Assembly: GCA_903832665.1 (NCBI GenBank)
Contig: CAILCG010000026.1
Location: forward strand, 62,001 to 126,000
DNA length: 64,000 nt
Reading direction: 5' to 3'
From: an uncultured Methanomicrobiales archaeon
Lineage (GTDB): Archaea > Halobacteriota > Methanomicrobia > Methanomicrobiales > Methanospirillaceae
Shown here piece by piece: positions 22,361-31,508 of the stretch. Both the position numbers and the translations under genes were made by a program. Under the pieces are notes generated by a model. That model made no database searches and was not told the DNA's origin. It worked only from the letters and a program-made list of their open reading frames with translations. Within the stretch, counting starts at the first letter, position 1; every line of letters starts with the position of its first letter.

Positions 22361-24043
22361 TTGTCCGGTTTACCTGAATACGAAGATGCGCTGTCAGAAT
22401 CCATCAGCGTTATCCTGATCATTCTTCTTGTGCTGATAGCGGCGCTAGCAGTCTTTATCATCCTTTTTGGATCTGCCAGTCCGACCGAGAAATCTGCGTT
22501 TGTTGCCCTGCGGGGAGAAGCCTATACGACCAATTCGGGGAATACAACCCTCGCCCTGCTCAATATGCAGGGAGACCCGGTAAGCCTCGATGCCACCCGG
22601 ACCCAGGGAATCTCACCAGTTCGCTTCACGCTTGATACACCCTTCAACACCACAGAGCCGGTCGGCATTTATCCCTTGATCGCCGATACCACGTGGCAAC
22701 CGGGTGACACGGTTTTCATCTACCTGGATGACGGCGGCTACTGGGCGACCGACAATATGAACACACGTATTGCAAGGAACCTCACGTCAGGCCAGATTCG
22801 GGATATGCAGAGTGGCACCTGGAAGGTAAAAGTGATTGATACCAAGGCAAATCTGCTGATTGCCACCATCCCGATCACCATCCCGATCACCATCCGGGGC
22901 AACGGTTCCAGTATGCAGTACTCACCCGGTATCCTGGGGACCTATTACAATACCCAGTCATGGACATCACCGCTGGTCACGAATATTGCCAGCCAGATCC
23001 ATTTTGCCGACGCTTCCAGCGGGCAGGCATCGGACATCAGTAACTGGCCGGTAGGATATATAGGGAAAGCCGACAGTTTCTCGGGGAAGTACGATGGACT
23101 CATCAGGATCGATACCACCGACGATTACACCTTCTACCTCACGTCAGATGATGGGTCTTACCTGGATATCGATGGATCCCGGGTAGTGGATAATGGAGGA
23201 CTCCATAGTGCACAGATGAAACAGGCCACGGTCCACCTCCTGCCCGGTTACCACCCCATCACCGTTACCATGTACGAAAATACCGGGCAGGCGGTGATCT
23301 GGCTGGAATGCTCAGCACCCTCAGTCGGGGCCCACCAGATAGTGACGAAACTCTACCATGTCCCGAGCACACCACCGGTTGCAGATTTTACTGCCACGCC
23401 ACGCGCCGGTACCGCACCGCTTGTTGTCCAGTTCACGGATGCCTCTGCGGATGCACAATCCTGGTCGTGGGACTTTGGGGATGGCACCCCGGGCTCAACA
23501 GCAAAAAACCCGGCCCATACCTACACCACCGGGGGAAGTTTCAACGTCACCCTCGCCACTACAAATTCATTCGGGTCTGCCACTTCCCGGAAGGACAATT
23601 ACATAACCATTGGTTCATTTGTTGCCGGTTTTTCAGCGTCCTACTATCGCGGGCAGACATGGACAGATCTCGCCGGCACCCGGACAGATGCACAGATCCA
23701 GTTTTCCGACCAGGGCGGTTCTACATGGCCAAACGATATGGTTGGCAGGCAGGAAGATTTCAGTGTCCTCTGGGACGGGTACCTGAGGGTAACAACCGAT
23801 ACTACGTACACATTCTACCTGACGTCTGACGATGGCTCGTGGCTCTGGGCAGATGAGGCGATGATCATCGATAATGGAGGGCTCCACTCTGCCCAGGAAC
23901 GCACGGGTTCGATCCACCTCACGCCGGGGTATCACCACATCGTGGTAAAGATGTACGAAAATACCGGGCAGGCGGTTGCCCGGCTTGAATACTCGTCCCC
24001 GGCATTGACAAGGCAGTACGTTACTGATGCCTGGCATATGTAG
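22361..24043 (+). CDS. Pilin-anchored adhesin with PA14-PKD-PA14 domains
   Basis: This 560-residue protein starts like an archaeal type IV pilin: EDALSESISVILIILLVLIA, a short charged leader and a hydrophobic helix. A pilin-like beta region (to about residue 190) ends GTWKVKVIDTKANLLIATIP. Then come a PA14 domain (about 195-330, FYLTSDDGSYLDIDG), a PKD domain (about 335-420, SWSWDFGDGTP) and a second PA14 (about 425-560, FYLTSDDGSWLWAD). PA14 domains often bind glycans. It would be a pilus- or membrane-anchored adhesin. The start is TTG. It follows gyrA after a short gap and precedes a related small pilin. Confidence 0.85.
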   Translation: MSGLPEYEDALSESISVILIILLVLIAALAVFIILFGSASPTEKSAFVALRGEAYTTNSGNTTLALLNMQGDPVSLDATRTQGISPVRFTLDTPFNTTEPVGIYPLIADTTWQPGDTVFIYLDDGGYWATDNMNTRIARNLTSGQIRDMQSGTWKVKVIDTKANLLIATIPITIPITIRGNGSSMQYSPGILGTYYNTQSWTSPLVTNIASQIHFADASSGQASDISNWPVGYIGKADSFSGKYDGLIRIDTTDDYTFYLTSDDGSYLDIDGSRVVDNGGLHSAQMKQATVHLLPGYHPITVTMYENTGQAVIWLECSAPSVGAHQIVTKLYHVPSTPPVADFTATPRAGTAPLVVQFTDASADAQSWSWDFGDGTPGSTAKNPAHTYTTGGSFNVTLATTNSFGSATSRKDNYITIGSFVAGFSASYYRGQTWTDLAGTRTDAQIQFSDQGGSTWPNDMVGRQEDFSVLWDGYLRVTTDTTYTFYLTSDDGSWLWADEAMIIDNGGLHSAQERTGSIHLTPGYHHIVVKMYENTGQAVARLEYSSPALTRQYVTDAWHM

Positions 24044-24159
24044 AAGAGGAAAAACCTTTTTTATCCAGATGCCTGTTCTTCGCTCTCGCCTCATGTGCCA
24101 TAATATCCATACATTTTTGTTACCCTGCACACAAGCTAAGTAATCAGGTACGAATCACC

Positions 24160-24660
24160 ATGCCGGAACGCCAGGAAAGGGCAATTTCAGAAACCATGTC
24201 GGTGATATTGATCATCGTCCTGCTGATCATCGCCACGGTCCTGATCACCTCGCTCCTGAACGGGACAATGACAAGAATGCTCCAGAAACCGGCCCTTGTC
24301 ACGGTGCAGGCCGACCAGTTCGATACAACCGGCGGGGCCCATATCATAAGCCTCTATAATAACCAGGGAGATCACGTGATCCTGAACGGTACCTCGCAGA
24401 CCGACGGAGTAGCGATCATAACGTTATCATTAATTTCTCCATCTGGTGCGACAATCCCGCTCGGAAGACTGACTGCAATGAGTCAGAGGGCCTGGCAGCC
24501 TGGCGATACCCTCTATATTTACCAGAGTGGTGGCAGTTATAGTTTTTCTGACACCGCACCAACGGGGGTTACCAGTCTCGCCCCGGGAACCTGGAAGATT
24601 ACCATCCATGACGATAAGGTGCACGTCCTGCTCCACACCATTCCGGTAACAATCAGATGA
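24160..24660 (+). CDS. Archaeal type IV pilin-like protein
   Basis: This 166-residue protein has the archaeal pilin N-terminus: a charged leader (MPERQER), then AISETMSVILIIVLLIIATV, which serves as signal and assembly helix. Cleavage would be by a PibD/EppA-type peptidase. The rest is a beta-rich domain (WQPGDTLYIYQSGGSYSF, PGTWKITIHDD) that matches the pilin part of the preceding gene in order and motifs, so the two are paralogues. It may be the plain subunit of a filament decorated by the larger protein (inference). Confidence 0.83.
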   Translation: MPERQERAISETMSVILIIVLLIIATVLITSLLNGTMTRMLQKPALVTVQADQFDTTGGAHIISLYNNQGDHVILNGTSQTDGVAIITLSLISPSGATIPLGRLTAMSQRAWQPGDTLYIYQSGGSYSFSDTAPTGVTSLAPGTWKITIHDDKVHVLLHTIPVTIR

Positions 24661-24713
24661 TGGTGGACTTCCCTGTTCCGGAAAGCTCCGGGCAGGTGGC
24701 CCGGGTTTCCAGA

Positions 24714-26165
24714 TCAGGCAGTTTTTTTATCCGTACGGGGATTTTTCAGCAGGGATAACAGCACTACGATCACACTCAGGCAGGCCGATACCAGCATAAT
24801 CCGGCTGATTGATACGGCCAGAAGTGCCGGGTCCGCATCGATTACATCCCCTCCGTAACCTGCGGCAAGAAGCTGGAACGAGAGCAGGATACTGCCCAGC
24901 GAAACACCGAGTGCCATGCCCAGATTCCTGCTGGTGGCAATCACACTCGATGCAGTCGAGAGCTGTTCCCGGGGGAGCACACTCATGATGGCAGTATTGT
25001 TGGGTGACTGGAAGAGGCCGACGCCGGTCCCGAAGAGCACGAAGGCGATGATAATGCCCGGAATTTCCCGGGTAAGGGCGGAGTAGGCAAAGAGGAGGAA
25101 GGCTATTGTGGTGATTACCATGCCCAGCGCAGCATAATTCCGGTCAGAGCGGCGATCGTACAGCCACCCGGCCAGCGGGGCTACAATCACCATGACTGCC
25201 GGCGTGACCAGGAAGACCAGCCCCACCTGGGAAGGACGATACCCCAGCACACCCTCAAAATAGAAAGGCCCCACCACGGCCATCATAAAATTGGCAATAA
25301 AGACCAGTACCACCGCAATCACCGGAAATAAAAACGCACGGTCGGAAAAGACACTCAGGTCCAGCAGGGGTGCCGGGCAACAGCGCTCGTGCCGGATGAA
25401 CAGGCCAAGCGTGATAAAAAATACTATTGCTGAAAAAATAGCCACCGGGGTAATATGTCCCGACTCGGCAAGGCTGCCAAGTGCGAGAATCAGGGCGGCA
25501 AACATGACCACCATTGCCGCAGATCCATGCCAGTCGCGCGATAAGGAATCTGTCCGTTTCTCATCGATCCGCAGGTAAGCGGCTGCTGCTATAATCAGGA
25601 GGATGCCAATCGGGATGTTGATAAAGAAGATATACTGCCAGCCCAGTGAGTCCACGACAAAACCCCCGACAATCGGCCCCGCAATGCTCCCGATCGCAAC
25701 CGTCGCACCAAGGTATCCCATTGCGCGTCCTCGTTCCTCAGGAGGGGTTGTGGCAAAGATGAGCGCAGACGAGATGGAGAAGAGCATCGCGGCCCCCGCA
25801 CCCTGGATCACCCGGAACAGGATCAATTCAGGAAGTCCCATCGAGAGTCCGCACGCAAGAGAACTGCCGGTAAACACAATAATCCCGACAAAAAAGAGCC
25901 GGGCCCTTCCCACGTACTCCGAGACTTTGCCGAAAATGAGAAGCAGGCTCGTCATGGTGATGAGATAGGCGGTGATCGTCCACTGGGAACTGGAAAGGTC
26001 CACGGCAAAGAACCGGGTCATGGTCGGCAGGGCAATATTCACGACCGTGCCGTCAATAACTGCCATCAGGACCGAGGCAAGTACGATAATGAGTACTGCA
26101 TACCGGTGACGAAAAGGAGACAACCCGCCGGGGGGTTCACCTGCGGAAGAGATGTTTTTGCTCAT
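24714..26165 (-). CDS. MFS transporter, DHA2 (14-helix) family
   Basis: From the ATG at 26165 this is a 483-residue multidrug-type major facilitator with about 14 membrane helices. Family motifs: LMAVIDGTVVNIALPTM in helix 1 (motif D1), GKVSEYVGRARLFFVG (motif A) and RVIQGAGAAMLFSISSAL with IFATTPPEERGRAMG. It likely exports drugs or metabolites using the proton gradient. An upstream open stretch to 26564 lacks MFS features, is rich in Cys/His and is antisense to the YjbQ gene, so I excluded it. The gene diverges from yjbQ. Confidence 0.92.
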   Translation of the reverse strand: MSKNISSAGEPPGGLSPFRHRYAVLIIVLASVLMAVIDGTVVNIALPTMTRFFAVDLSSSQWTITAYLITMTSLLLIFGKVSEYVGRARLFFVGIIVFTGSSLACGLSMGLPELILFRVIQGAGAAMLFSISSALIFATTPPEERGRAMGYLGATVAIGSIAGPIVGGFVVDSLGWQYIFFINIPIGILLIIAAAAYLRIDEKRTDSLSRDWHGSAAMVVMFAALILALGSLAESGHITPVAIFSAIVFFITLGLFIRHERCCPAPLLDLSVFSDRAFLFPVIAVVLVFIANFMMAVVGPFYFEGVLGYRPSQVGLVFLVTPAVMVIVAPLAGWLYDRRSDRNYAALGMVITTIAFLLFAYSALTREIPGIIIAFVLFGTGVGLFQSPNNTAIMSVLPREQLSTASSVIATSRNLGMALGVSLGSILLSFQLLAAGYGGDVIDADPALLAVSISRIMLVSACLSVIVVLLSLLKNPRTDKKTA

Positions 26166-26297
26166 TGCACACGCTTGAGGAATCTTGGTTCCCGGGATGT
26201 TTAACAATTGGCAACCATGGAAAGACCGGCAGTATTTTCCGGTTCTCAAAAGCGAATCATTTTGGTATGGGAAGCAGAGATGCAGGTGGAGGCATCC

Positions 26298-26714
26298 ATG
26301 CTGAGAACGACAATCCGGGTCAGGACAGACAGCGAAGGCGATGTGATCAATCTTACCGATCAGGTAAATGCAGTTATTACGGAGAGCGGGATCAGGACAG
26401 GACTTGTCCATCTTTTTGTACAGCACTCGACAGCGGCACTGACCACGATCGAATTTGAGCCGGGAGTGCTCGAAGATCTCCGGCGGGCACTCACGGTACT
26501 GGCTCCCGACAATGCGACCTATGCCCATAATACCCGCTGGGGCGATGGTAACGGGCGCTCCCATGTCAGGGCTTCACTGGTGGGACCCTCTCTGACGGTC
26601 CCGGTTTCCGAGGGCAGTCCGATGTGCGGCATCTGGCAGCAGATCGTATTGCTGGAGCTGGATGTGAATGCCGGGCGGGAGAGAACAATCATCTGCACCG
26701 TGACAGGCAAGTGA
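26298..26714 (+). CDS. YjbQ/UPF0047 family protein
   Basis: This 138-residue protein belongs to the YjbQ family (secondary thiamine-phosphate synthase activity reported; true role unclear). Conserved pieces: VHLFVQHSTAALTTIEFEPG, NTRWGDGNGRSHVRASLVG, and SEGSPMCGIWQQIVLLELD. The ATG at 26298 was chosen because GGTGGAGG ends five bases upstream. Two earlier in-frame starts (26208, 26280) have no such site and add residues not typical of the family. Confidence 0.88.
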   Translation: MLRTTIRVRTDSEGDVINLTDQVNAVITESGIRTGLVHLFVQHSTAALTTIEFEPGVLEDLRRALTVLAPDNATYAHNTRWGDGNGRSHVRASLVGPSLTVPVSEGSPMCGIWQQIVLLELDVNAGRERTIICTVTGK

Positions 26715-26770
26715 AGGGATGATGCACTCCAGCCAAGTTTTTATCCCCGTTCCTCACGCACAATAAAACC

Positions 26771-27577
26771 ATGAGCAATACCATACGGGAGCAGATCACT
26801 GGCAAATGTGCTGAACTCGACATTCCGCTTGTCGGTTTTGCGTCCGCCAGCAGCTGGGATACCCCCCGGTTCGAACCGTGGATTCCCCCGGAGTTCCGGC
26901 CCCGCGCATTATGGCCGGAAGTAAAAACGGTCATCGTCATAGGCATCCACGTCAGCCTGCCGGCCCTTGAGACGGCACCTTCCATCTGGTACCACGAGGT
27001 ATACCGGACGGTCAATACCCTGCTCGACACCAGTGCCTACCGGATCGCCTTGTTCTTAGGCACCCGTGGTTTTCCGTCAATCTCCCTGCCAAGGGACGGG
27101 TATGGATCGATCGAGGTGCTCAAGGAACGGCCCGTTGCGTTCTTCTCCCATCGCCATGCGGCCTATCTCGCCGGCCTGGGGACATTCGGTATCAACAACA
27201 TGCTGCTGACCCCGCAGTTCGGGCCACGGGTCCGGTTCACCACCCTATTTACCACCGCCGAGATCCGGCCAGACCCCGTAATGGAAAAAGACCTCTGCAT
27301 CCGGTGCATGCGATGTTCAAAGATATGCCCGGTCGCTGCTATCGGAAGCAGGGATTATCCTGAAGGGATTACCGACAAGCGCACCTGTGCCACGCGATCC
27401 AGTGAGCTGCACAAACGGTATATTTCTCCATGTGGTCTCTGCATCAAGGTCTGCCCCGCAGGAGAGGATCGCGTTAAGTTCCGGAGGAAAGATATGAACA
27501 TCTATAACGAGAAGACGGATGAATTCAGCCACTATCACGAGGCGTGGAACCACGTGAGATCCTACGGGGGAAAATAA
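26771..27577 (+). CDS. QueG-related 4Fe-4S protein
   Basis: This 268-residue soluble protein has an N-terminal domain resembling epoxyqueuosine reductase and reductive dehalogenase-type proteins (AAYLAGLGTFGINNMLLTPQFGPRVRF) and two [4Fe-4S] clusters: CIRCMRCSKICP near residue 177 and CGLCIKVCP near 222. It lacks the C-terminal HEAT repeats of QueG and may use or not use a cobamide. Archaea have archaeosine rather than queuosine, so a tRNA role is doubtful. It is a probable redox enzyme of unknown substrate. Confidence 0.82.
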   Translation: MSNTIREQITGKCAELDIPLVGFASASSWDTPRFEPWIPPEFRPRALWPEVKTVIVIGIHVSLPALETAPSIWYHEVYRTVNTLLDTSAYRIALFLGTRGFPSISLPRDGYGSIEVLKERPVAFFSHRHAAYLAGLGTFGINNMLLTPQFGPRVRFTTLFTTAEIRPDPVMEKDLCIRCMRCSKICPVAAIGSRDYPEGITDKRTCATRSSELHKRYISPCGLCIKVCPAGEDRVKFRRKDMNIYNEKTDEFSHYHEAWNHVRSYGGK

Positions 27578-27684
27578 CCCATTGAAAAAAAATAAAAAAT
27601 TCCCGATGAATAATCACTTTGGCCTGCTCTCTCGTGAATCAGTATTTCCCGAAACCTGTTTTTTTTTAACGAAACGCGAAAGAT

Positions 27685-28419
27685 ATGCAAAGGTCCGGTA
27701 CAAAGACTAATGCACCCATGCCTGAACCAGCCGGAAAAAACCCGGATAACACCATACAGGGACCACAACAATCCAACGTGACGAACCCTGTTCTCTTCAC
27801 CTGTGTCGCATTGAGCCCGGATGATGTCGAGGCAGCCGCACGACACTACACGGAAGTCTTTGTCCGGGACGAACCCACCACCCGGTGGCACAGGATTACC
27901 GAGGATAATTTTTTACCCTTCGCTCGTGCGTATGTGCAGTTTTGCGAGAAGGAGGGAATGAGCTTCATCGCACAGGAAGAAGGCACCGGTAAAGTAATCG
28001 GGTTTATCTTCTGCCACGACCTGGCGCTGGACCTCGACGCACTCGGGCCCGATATCCGGGAATATCTCTCCCGGTTTGACGCGACGATCCGGCTTATCGA
28101 TGCGCTGGAAGAAAATTACCGGGATCCCGGTGCAATGAAGCCGGGAATGGCTCTCCATGTGTACCAGCTGGGGATCAGCCGGGAATTCCGGAATCGTTCC
28201 GTCTCAACCGCACTCATTCTAACCGCGATCTCCTTTGCCCGGGAGAGGGGGTTCAAGCAGATCGTTACCGAATGCACCGGGCCGCAATCCTGCAGTTCGT
28301 TCGGGAATTGCGGTTTTACCCCCAAGGGATCGATAGAATATTCGTCATTTCTTATTGACGGGATCGCATTCTTTAACGGACTGGAAGGCAGGATTACGCT
28401 TATGGTTCGGGATCTGTAA
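27685..28419 (+). CDS. GNAT-family N-acetyltransferase
   Basis: This 244-residue cytoplasmic protein has the GNAT fold at about residues 35-235. The acetyl-CoA region is LHVYQLGISREFRNRSVSTA followed by LILTAISFARERGF, and GKVIGFIFCHDLAL is the central strand. The N-terminal 30 residues are Pro/Asn-rich and probably disordered; the ATG at 27718 is an alternative start. Two Cys near the end (TECTGPQSCSSFGNCGF) are unusual for the family and may be a metal or disulfide site. Substrate unknown; no operon partner. Confidence 0.82.
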   Translation: MQRSGTKTNAPMPEPAGKNPDNTIQGPQQSNVTNPVLFTCVALSPDDVEAAARHYTEVFVRDEPTTRWHRITEDNFLPFARAYVQFCEKEGMSFIAQEEGTGKVIGFIFCHDLALDLDALGPDIREYLSRFDATIRLIDALEENYRDPGAMKPGMALHVYQLGISREFRNRSVSTALILTAISFARERGFKQIVTECTGPQSCSSFGNCGFTPKGSIEYSSFLIDGIAFFNGLEGRITLMVRDL

Positions 28420-28498
28420 AAAGTATCCTCCAGAAAAAATCACTTTTGTCCCGGAACCTTATAAACAATTTAAATATGAGGAGATCCCCATTTCACGT

Positions 28499-29044
28499 AT
28501 GAGAAAATCCCTCGTATTCCTCGCAGTTTTAGTGATTGCCGCTGCCCTGATTGCCGGGTGCACAACACCTGCCAAGCCAGCACCGCAACCAACCCCTGCC
28601 ACCCAGCCCCCAACCATCGTAGTTACGACCGTGGCAACTCCGGCCATTCCCGCCCAGCTTGCGCGAAACTGGGTGATCACTTCCATGGGAATCCAGGATG
28701 GTTCAGCCGTCATCAACCCGGCAGCAAAGATTACCCTGACCATTGCAACGGGTGGTACCCTTTCCGGAAATGGCGGGTGCAACAACTACAATGGACCCTT
28801 TACCCTCTCAGGAACGACAACTCCCAAGGGCCAGGGCATCTCTGTCGGACCACTTGTCTCCACAAAGATGTATTGTACGGACTATTCCTCCCAGGAGACA
28901 ACGTACCTCAATATCCTGCAAAAAGCCATGGCATACAATGTCGATGGCAATCAGCTCTCCATCACCGCATCGACCGGGGATGTCCTGATCTACCAGACGC
29001 CGGTCTCACTGGTGACGCCGGTACAGAACCCTATGCCGGGATAA
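28499..29044 (+). CDS. META-domain lipoprotein (HslJ-like)
   Basis: This 181-residue protein begins with a lipoprotein signal (FLAVLVIAAALIAGCTTP) whose Cys21 would be lipidated. A Pro/Thr linker follows (PAPQPTPATQPPT), then a META domain (about residues 50-165) with the family signature GGTLSGNGGCNNYNGPFTL. META proteins are found on the outside of the membrane and are linked to stress resistance in bacteria. The ATG at 28499 has GAGGAG upstream, and TTATAAAC at 28459-28466 is a suitable TATA box. Confidence 0.9.
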   Translation: MRKSLVFLAVLVIAAALIAGCTTPAKPAPQPTPATQPPTIVVTTVATPAIPAQLARNWVITSMGIQDGSAVINPAAKITLTIATGGTLSGNGGCNNYNGPFTLSGTTTPKGQGISVGPLVSTKMYCTDYSSQETTYLNILQKAMAYNVDGNQLSITASTGDVLIYQTPVSLVTPVQNPMPG

Positions 29045-29127
29045 CACCCCCTTTTTTATGAAATAACAATTCAACAGGTATTTAGCCGGTGGAATTACGG
29101 TACTAGTACGCATCCAAAGGCGACATT

Positions 29128-29703
29128 ATGGAAGAGAACCATCCTAATCTTACACGAATCATAGAAGAAGAGCTGATCGATTACCGGATCCGCTCCCGTT
29201 TTTACCACCCGAAGTACGTCAAATCCCTGGGCCTTGCCGGCACTGAACGGGTACTGGAATTCGGGAGCGGAGGGGGGAGCATTTCACGGGCACTTGCCGG
29301 GGCACTCAGCCCGGAAGGAGCGTTAACCTGCGTTGAAATTTCCCCCTACTGGATAGAAAAAGCGAAGCACCGGTTGAAAGCATTTAGCAACATCTCCTAC
29401 CTCTTGGGAGATATTACCCGGATGGCACTGCCGACCGATCATTTCGATGTCGTCATTGTGCATTTTGTTCTCCATGACATTGAACCGGCAGCCAGAGTTG
29501 AGATCGTAAGTACGCTTGCACAATGCCTGCGACCAGAAGGTTCCCTCTTCATCCGGGAACCGGCAAATCCCCTGCACGAGATGCCCCTTTCGGAAATCCG
29601 GAGCCTGATGAGGAATGCGGGTCTCCGGGAGATCCGTACCGGCTGCACCCGGACATGGCGGCGGACATGGATCTGCGGGGGGACGTTCAAGAAGAGCTGG
29701 TGA
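29128..29703 (+). CDS. Class I SAM-dependent methyltransferase
   Basis: This 191-residue protein has a Rossmann methyltransferase fold. Motif I is VLEFGSGGGSISRAL, the acidic strand-2 end is TCVEISPYWIEKA, motif II/III is LPTDHFDVVIVHFVLHDI, and the later strand is RPEGSLFIREPANP. The substrate is unknown. The C-terminus is short and ends in Trp/Arg-rich sequence (RTWRRTWICGGTFKKSW). It stands alone between the META lipoprotein and the STAS gene. Confidence 0.87.
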   Translation: MEENHPNLTRIIEEELIDYRIRSRFYHPKYVKSLGLAGTERVLEFGSGGGSISRALAGALSPEGALTCVEISPYWIEKAKHRLKAFSNISYLLGDITRMALPTDHFDVVIVHFVLHDIEPAARVEIVSTLAQCLRPEGSLFIREPANPLHEMPLSEIRSLMRNAGLREIRTGCTRTWRRTWICGGTFKKSW

Positions 29704-29875
29704 CCTGATAACGGAATTGTTGTTAAATCTCTTCAATCCTGAAAATACACCATAACAGGACGGATCCAAGACACAGGCAAAAACGAGGGGTATTTCACGG
29801 TCAATACCGGGAGATACCAAACCAAAAACACTACATCGCCGCACGATACACATAACGAATACAGGAATGGGTTGT

Positions 29876-30217
29876 ATGGTACTTGACATTTCAACGATAA
29901 ACGGCACCACCACGATCGTGCTCGTCCGGCGTTTTGATTCAGAGAATGTCCCGACGATAGAGAACGAATTAAAAACCGTAATTGAAGAACACCCGGCAGG
30001 CGTTATATTTGATTTTTCCCGGACCGAGTATATCGCAAGTGCCGGCATGCGAGTCCTGCTCAGCACGACCCGAACGATCATGAAAGCCGGGGGAAAGGTT
30101 GCTCTCTCATCGCTCTCCCCCCAGGTGAAACAGGTCTTTGAGATCGCCGGGTTCACAAAAATTTTCTCTATCTTTGGTACGCGGGATGAGGCACTGGCGA
30201 ACCTGCAGAAAAAATAA
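29876..30217 (+). CDS. STAS-domain anti-sigma-factor-antagonist-like protein
   Basis: This 113-residue single-domain protein has the SpoIIAA/RsbV fold. The phosphorylatable Ser is in EYIASAGMRVLLS. An ATG three codons earlier (29867) is the alternative start. In bacteria such proteins switch partners according to phosphorylation by a serine kinase and dephosphorylation by a SpoIIE phosphatase. A SpoIIE-type phosphatase is encoded at 57.3-59.5 kb in this window; pairing them is inference. Archaea lack sigma factors, so the output must differ. Confidence 0.87.
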   Translation: MVLDISTINGTTTIVLVRRFDSENVPTIENELKTVIEEHPAGVIFDFSRTEYIASAGMRVLLSTTRTIMKAGGKVALSSLSPQVKQVFEIAGFTKIFSIFGTRDEALANLQKK

Positions 30218-30281
30218 TAATGCACTTTTTCCCCTATCGTTACGCCAATCATTCTCCCGCGGGACCAGTATTTTAAAAAAA

Positions 30282-30638
30282 TCAGGTCTTCTGGTCAGGG
30301 ACTTCCCCTTCATCGGAAGGCGGGCGGGTTTCTTCCTTAAAAAAATCAACCCATGCCTGCTGGGTCTCTTTTGCAATCATGCTAGATTTGAGATGCATAT
30401 AGAGGGCATAAATGACCAGGACATACGCCAGGGTCCGGATCACGATCAGCGGAACGGTAAGAGGTACCTTAAATCCGAGGAGCGTGGCGGCATGCGAGAT
30501 GCCGAACAGGCCAAACGCAGCGCCGATGAAGAGGGGCAGGGATTCGTGACTTCTGCGATAACAGAGGCATCCGAGCAGCACGATACCAATACACAGCACC
30601 AGGTTCACAAAGAGAATTGGATCCCATTCGATTGCCAT
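30282..30638 (-). CDS. Small three-helix membrane protein, unknown
   Basis: This 118-residue protein has three hydrophobic helices (about residues 8-25, 34-54 and 60-82) and a charged cytoplasmic tail (ETQQAWVDFFKEETRPPSDE). The layout resembles small membrane proteins found near PAS sensors in Methanomicrobiales, but no family was recognised. A good ATG at 30638 starts it. Neighbours give no clear functional link. Confidence 0.65.
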   Translation of the reverse strand: MAIEWDPILFVNLVLCIGIVLLGCLCYRRSHESLPLFIGAAFGLFGISHAATLLGFKVPLTVPLIVIRTLAYVLVIYALYMHLKSSMIAKETQQAWVDFFKEETRPPSDEGEVPDQKT

Positions 30639-30751
30639 GAGAATACGCTCATACCCATGTAGGTTCGGGAACGTATATCGGTTTACTTTTGATCAGCCGT
30701 ACAGGAACAGGTACGGTTGCTGTGGGGGGTAAAAAATACTAAAAAAATGGT

Positions 30752-31015
30752 TTAGTCGAGCGGAATCTGCTCGAGCTGTGACACCAGCTCCCAGATACGG
30801 GTCCTTGCATGGATCGGCATGTTGGGATCATTGGAGATTTCATCAACTTTTGATATGGCTTCGGCTGCGCGGAGACCCATCGCCTTTGAATTGTTCATAA
30901 GCAGCGTCCGGGTCTCGTCTGCTACGCGCCGGATATTTCTGGGGATCGAGCTGTCCTCCTGGATGTGCTGCAACATCAGGATACAGTTTTCCATTGTTTT
31001 TTCAGGGTTTGGCAT
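30752..31015 (-). CDS. UPF0147 family protein
   Basis: This 87-residue helical, acidic protein matches the archaeal UPF0147 family, with the core [20 protein letters not shown] and the end [14 protein letters not shown]. Its function is unknown; it is widely conserved in archaea. It diverges from the UPF0148 gene at 31095, with an 80-base shared promoter region. Confidence 0.92.
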   Translation of the reverse strand: MPNPEKTMENCILMLQHIQEDSSIPRNIRRVADETRTLLMNNSKAMGLRAAEAISKVDEISNDPNMPIHARTRIWELVSQLEQIPLD

Positions 31016-31094
31016 GGGAACACCTACCTGTGTACCTGTAGTTAATATGCGTAACTGGCATATATAGATTAAATATCAAACCGACGGTGAAAAC

Positions 31095-31508
31095 ATGGCA
31101 GTGCGCAAAGAAGATGAAATAATGGCTGAATACCTCCTCAAAGGGGGTAAAATGCTCGAAAAGACCTGCAAAACCTGCGGATGTCCACTCTTTGAAGTCA
31201 AGGGAAAGAAACTCTGTGTCGTCTGTGAGGAGCGGGGAACGGCAGCACCCGCGAGTGCAGCCGCCCCGGCACATCACGAACACGGTCATTCCTGTGGCTG
31301 TGGCGAGGACCACGATCACGGCGAGACCTGCGGATGCGGCGAAGACCATGAAGATACCTGCGATGGTGGCCTGGTCGATGAACTCGCAACGACCATCTTC
31401 TCCCTCTGCGAGCGCATCCAGAACGAGAAGGATCCCGAGAATGTGCTTCTCCTGATGAATGCCGTCAAGACCGGCACCGAGACGCTCGAACTTCTCGTCA
31501 AGATGTAA
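31095..31508 (+). CDS. UPF0148 (autoantigen p27-like) zinc-ribbon protein
   Basis: This 137-residue protein has the family's N-terminus (EIMAEYLLKGGKMLEKTC) and a zinc ribbon (CKTCGCPLFEVKGKKLCVVC, residues about 29-48). A middle linker is very rich in His, Cys, Asp and Glu (HHEHGHSCGCGEDHDHG, TCGCGEDHEDTC), a likely metal-binding stretch not usual in the family. The C-terminal helix is SLCERIQNEKDPENVLLLMN. The role is unknown. Its 3' end overlaps the convergent DedA gene. Confidence 0.88.
   Translation: MAVRKEDEIMAEYLLKGGKMLEKTCKTCGCPLFEVKGKKLCVVCEERGTAAPASAAAPAHHEHGHSCGCGEDHDHGETCGCGEDHEDTCDGGLVDELATTIFSLCERIQNEKDPENVLLLMNAVKTGTETLELLVKM

Noticed and set aside
26166-26564. N-terminal extension of the MFS transporter
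   Set aside because: The extra 133 residues are Cys/His-rich, lack MFS features and are antisense to the YjbQ gene; the ATG at 26165 gives the normal family start.
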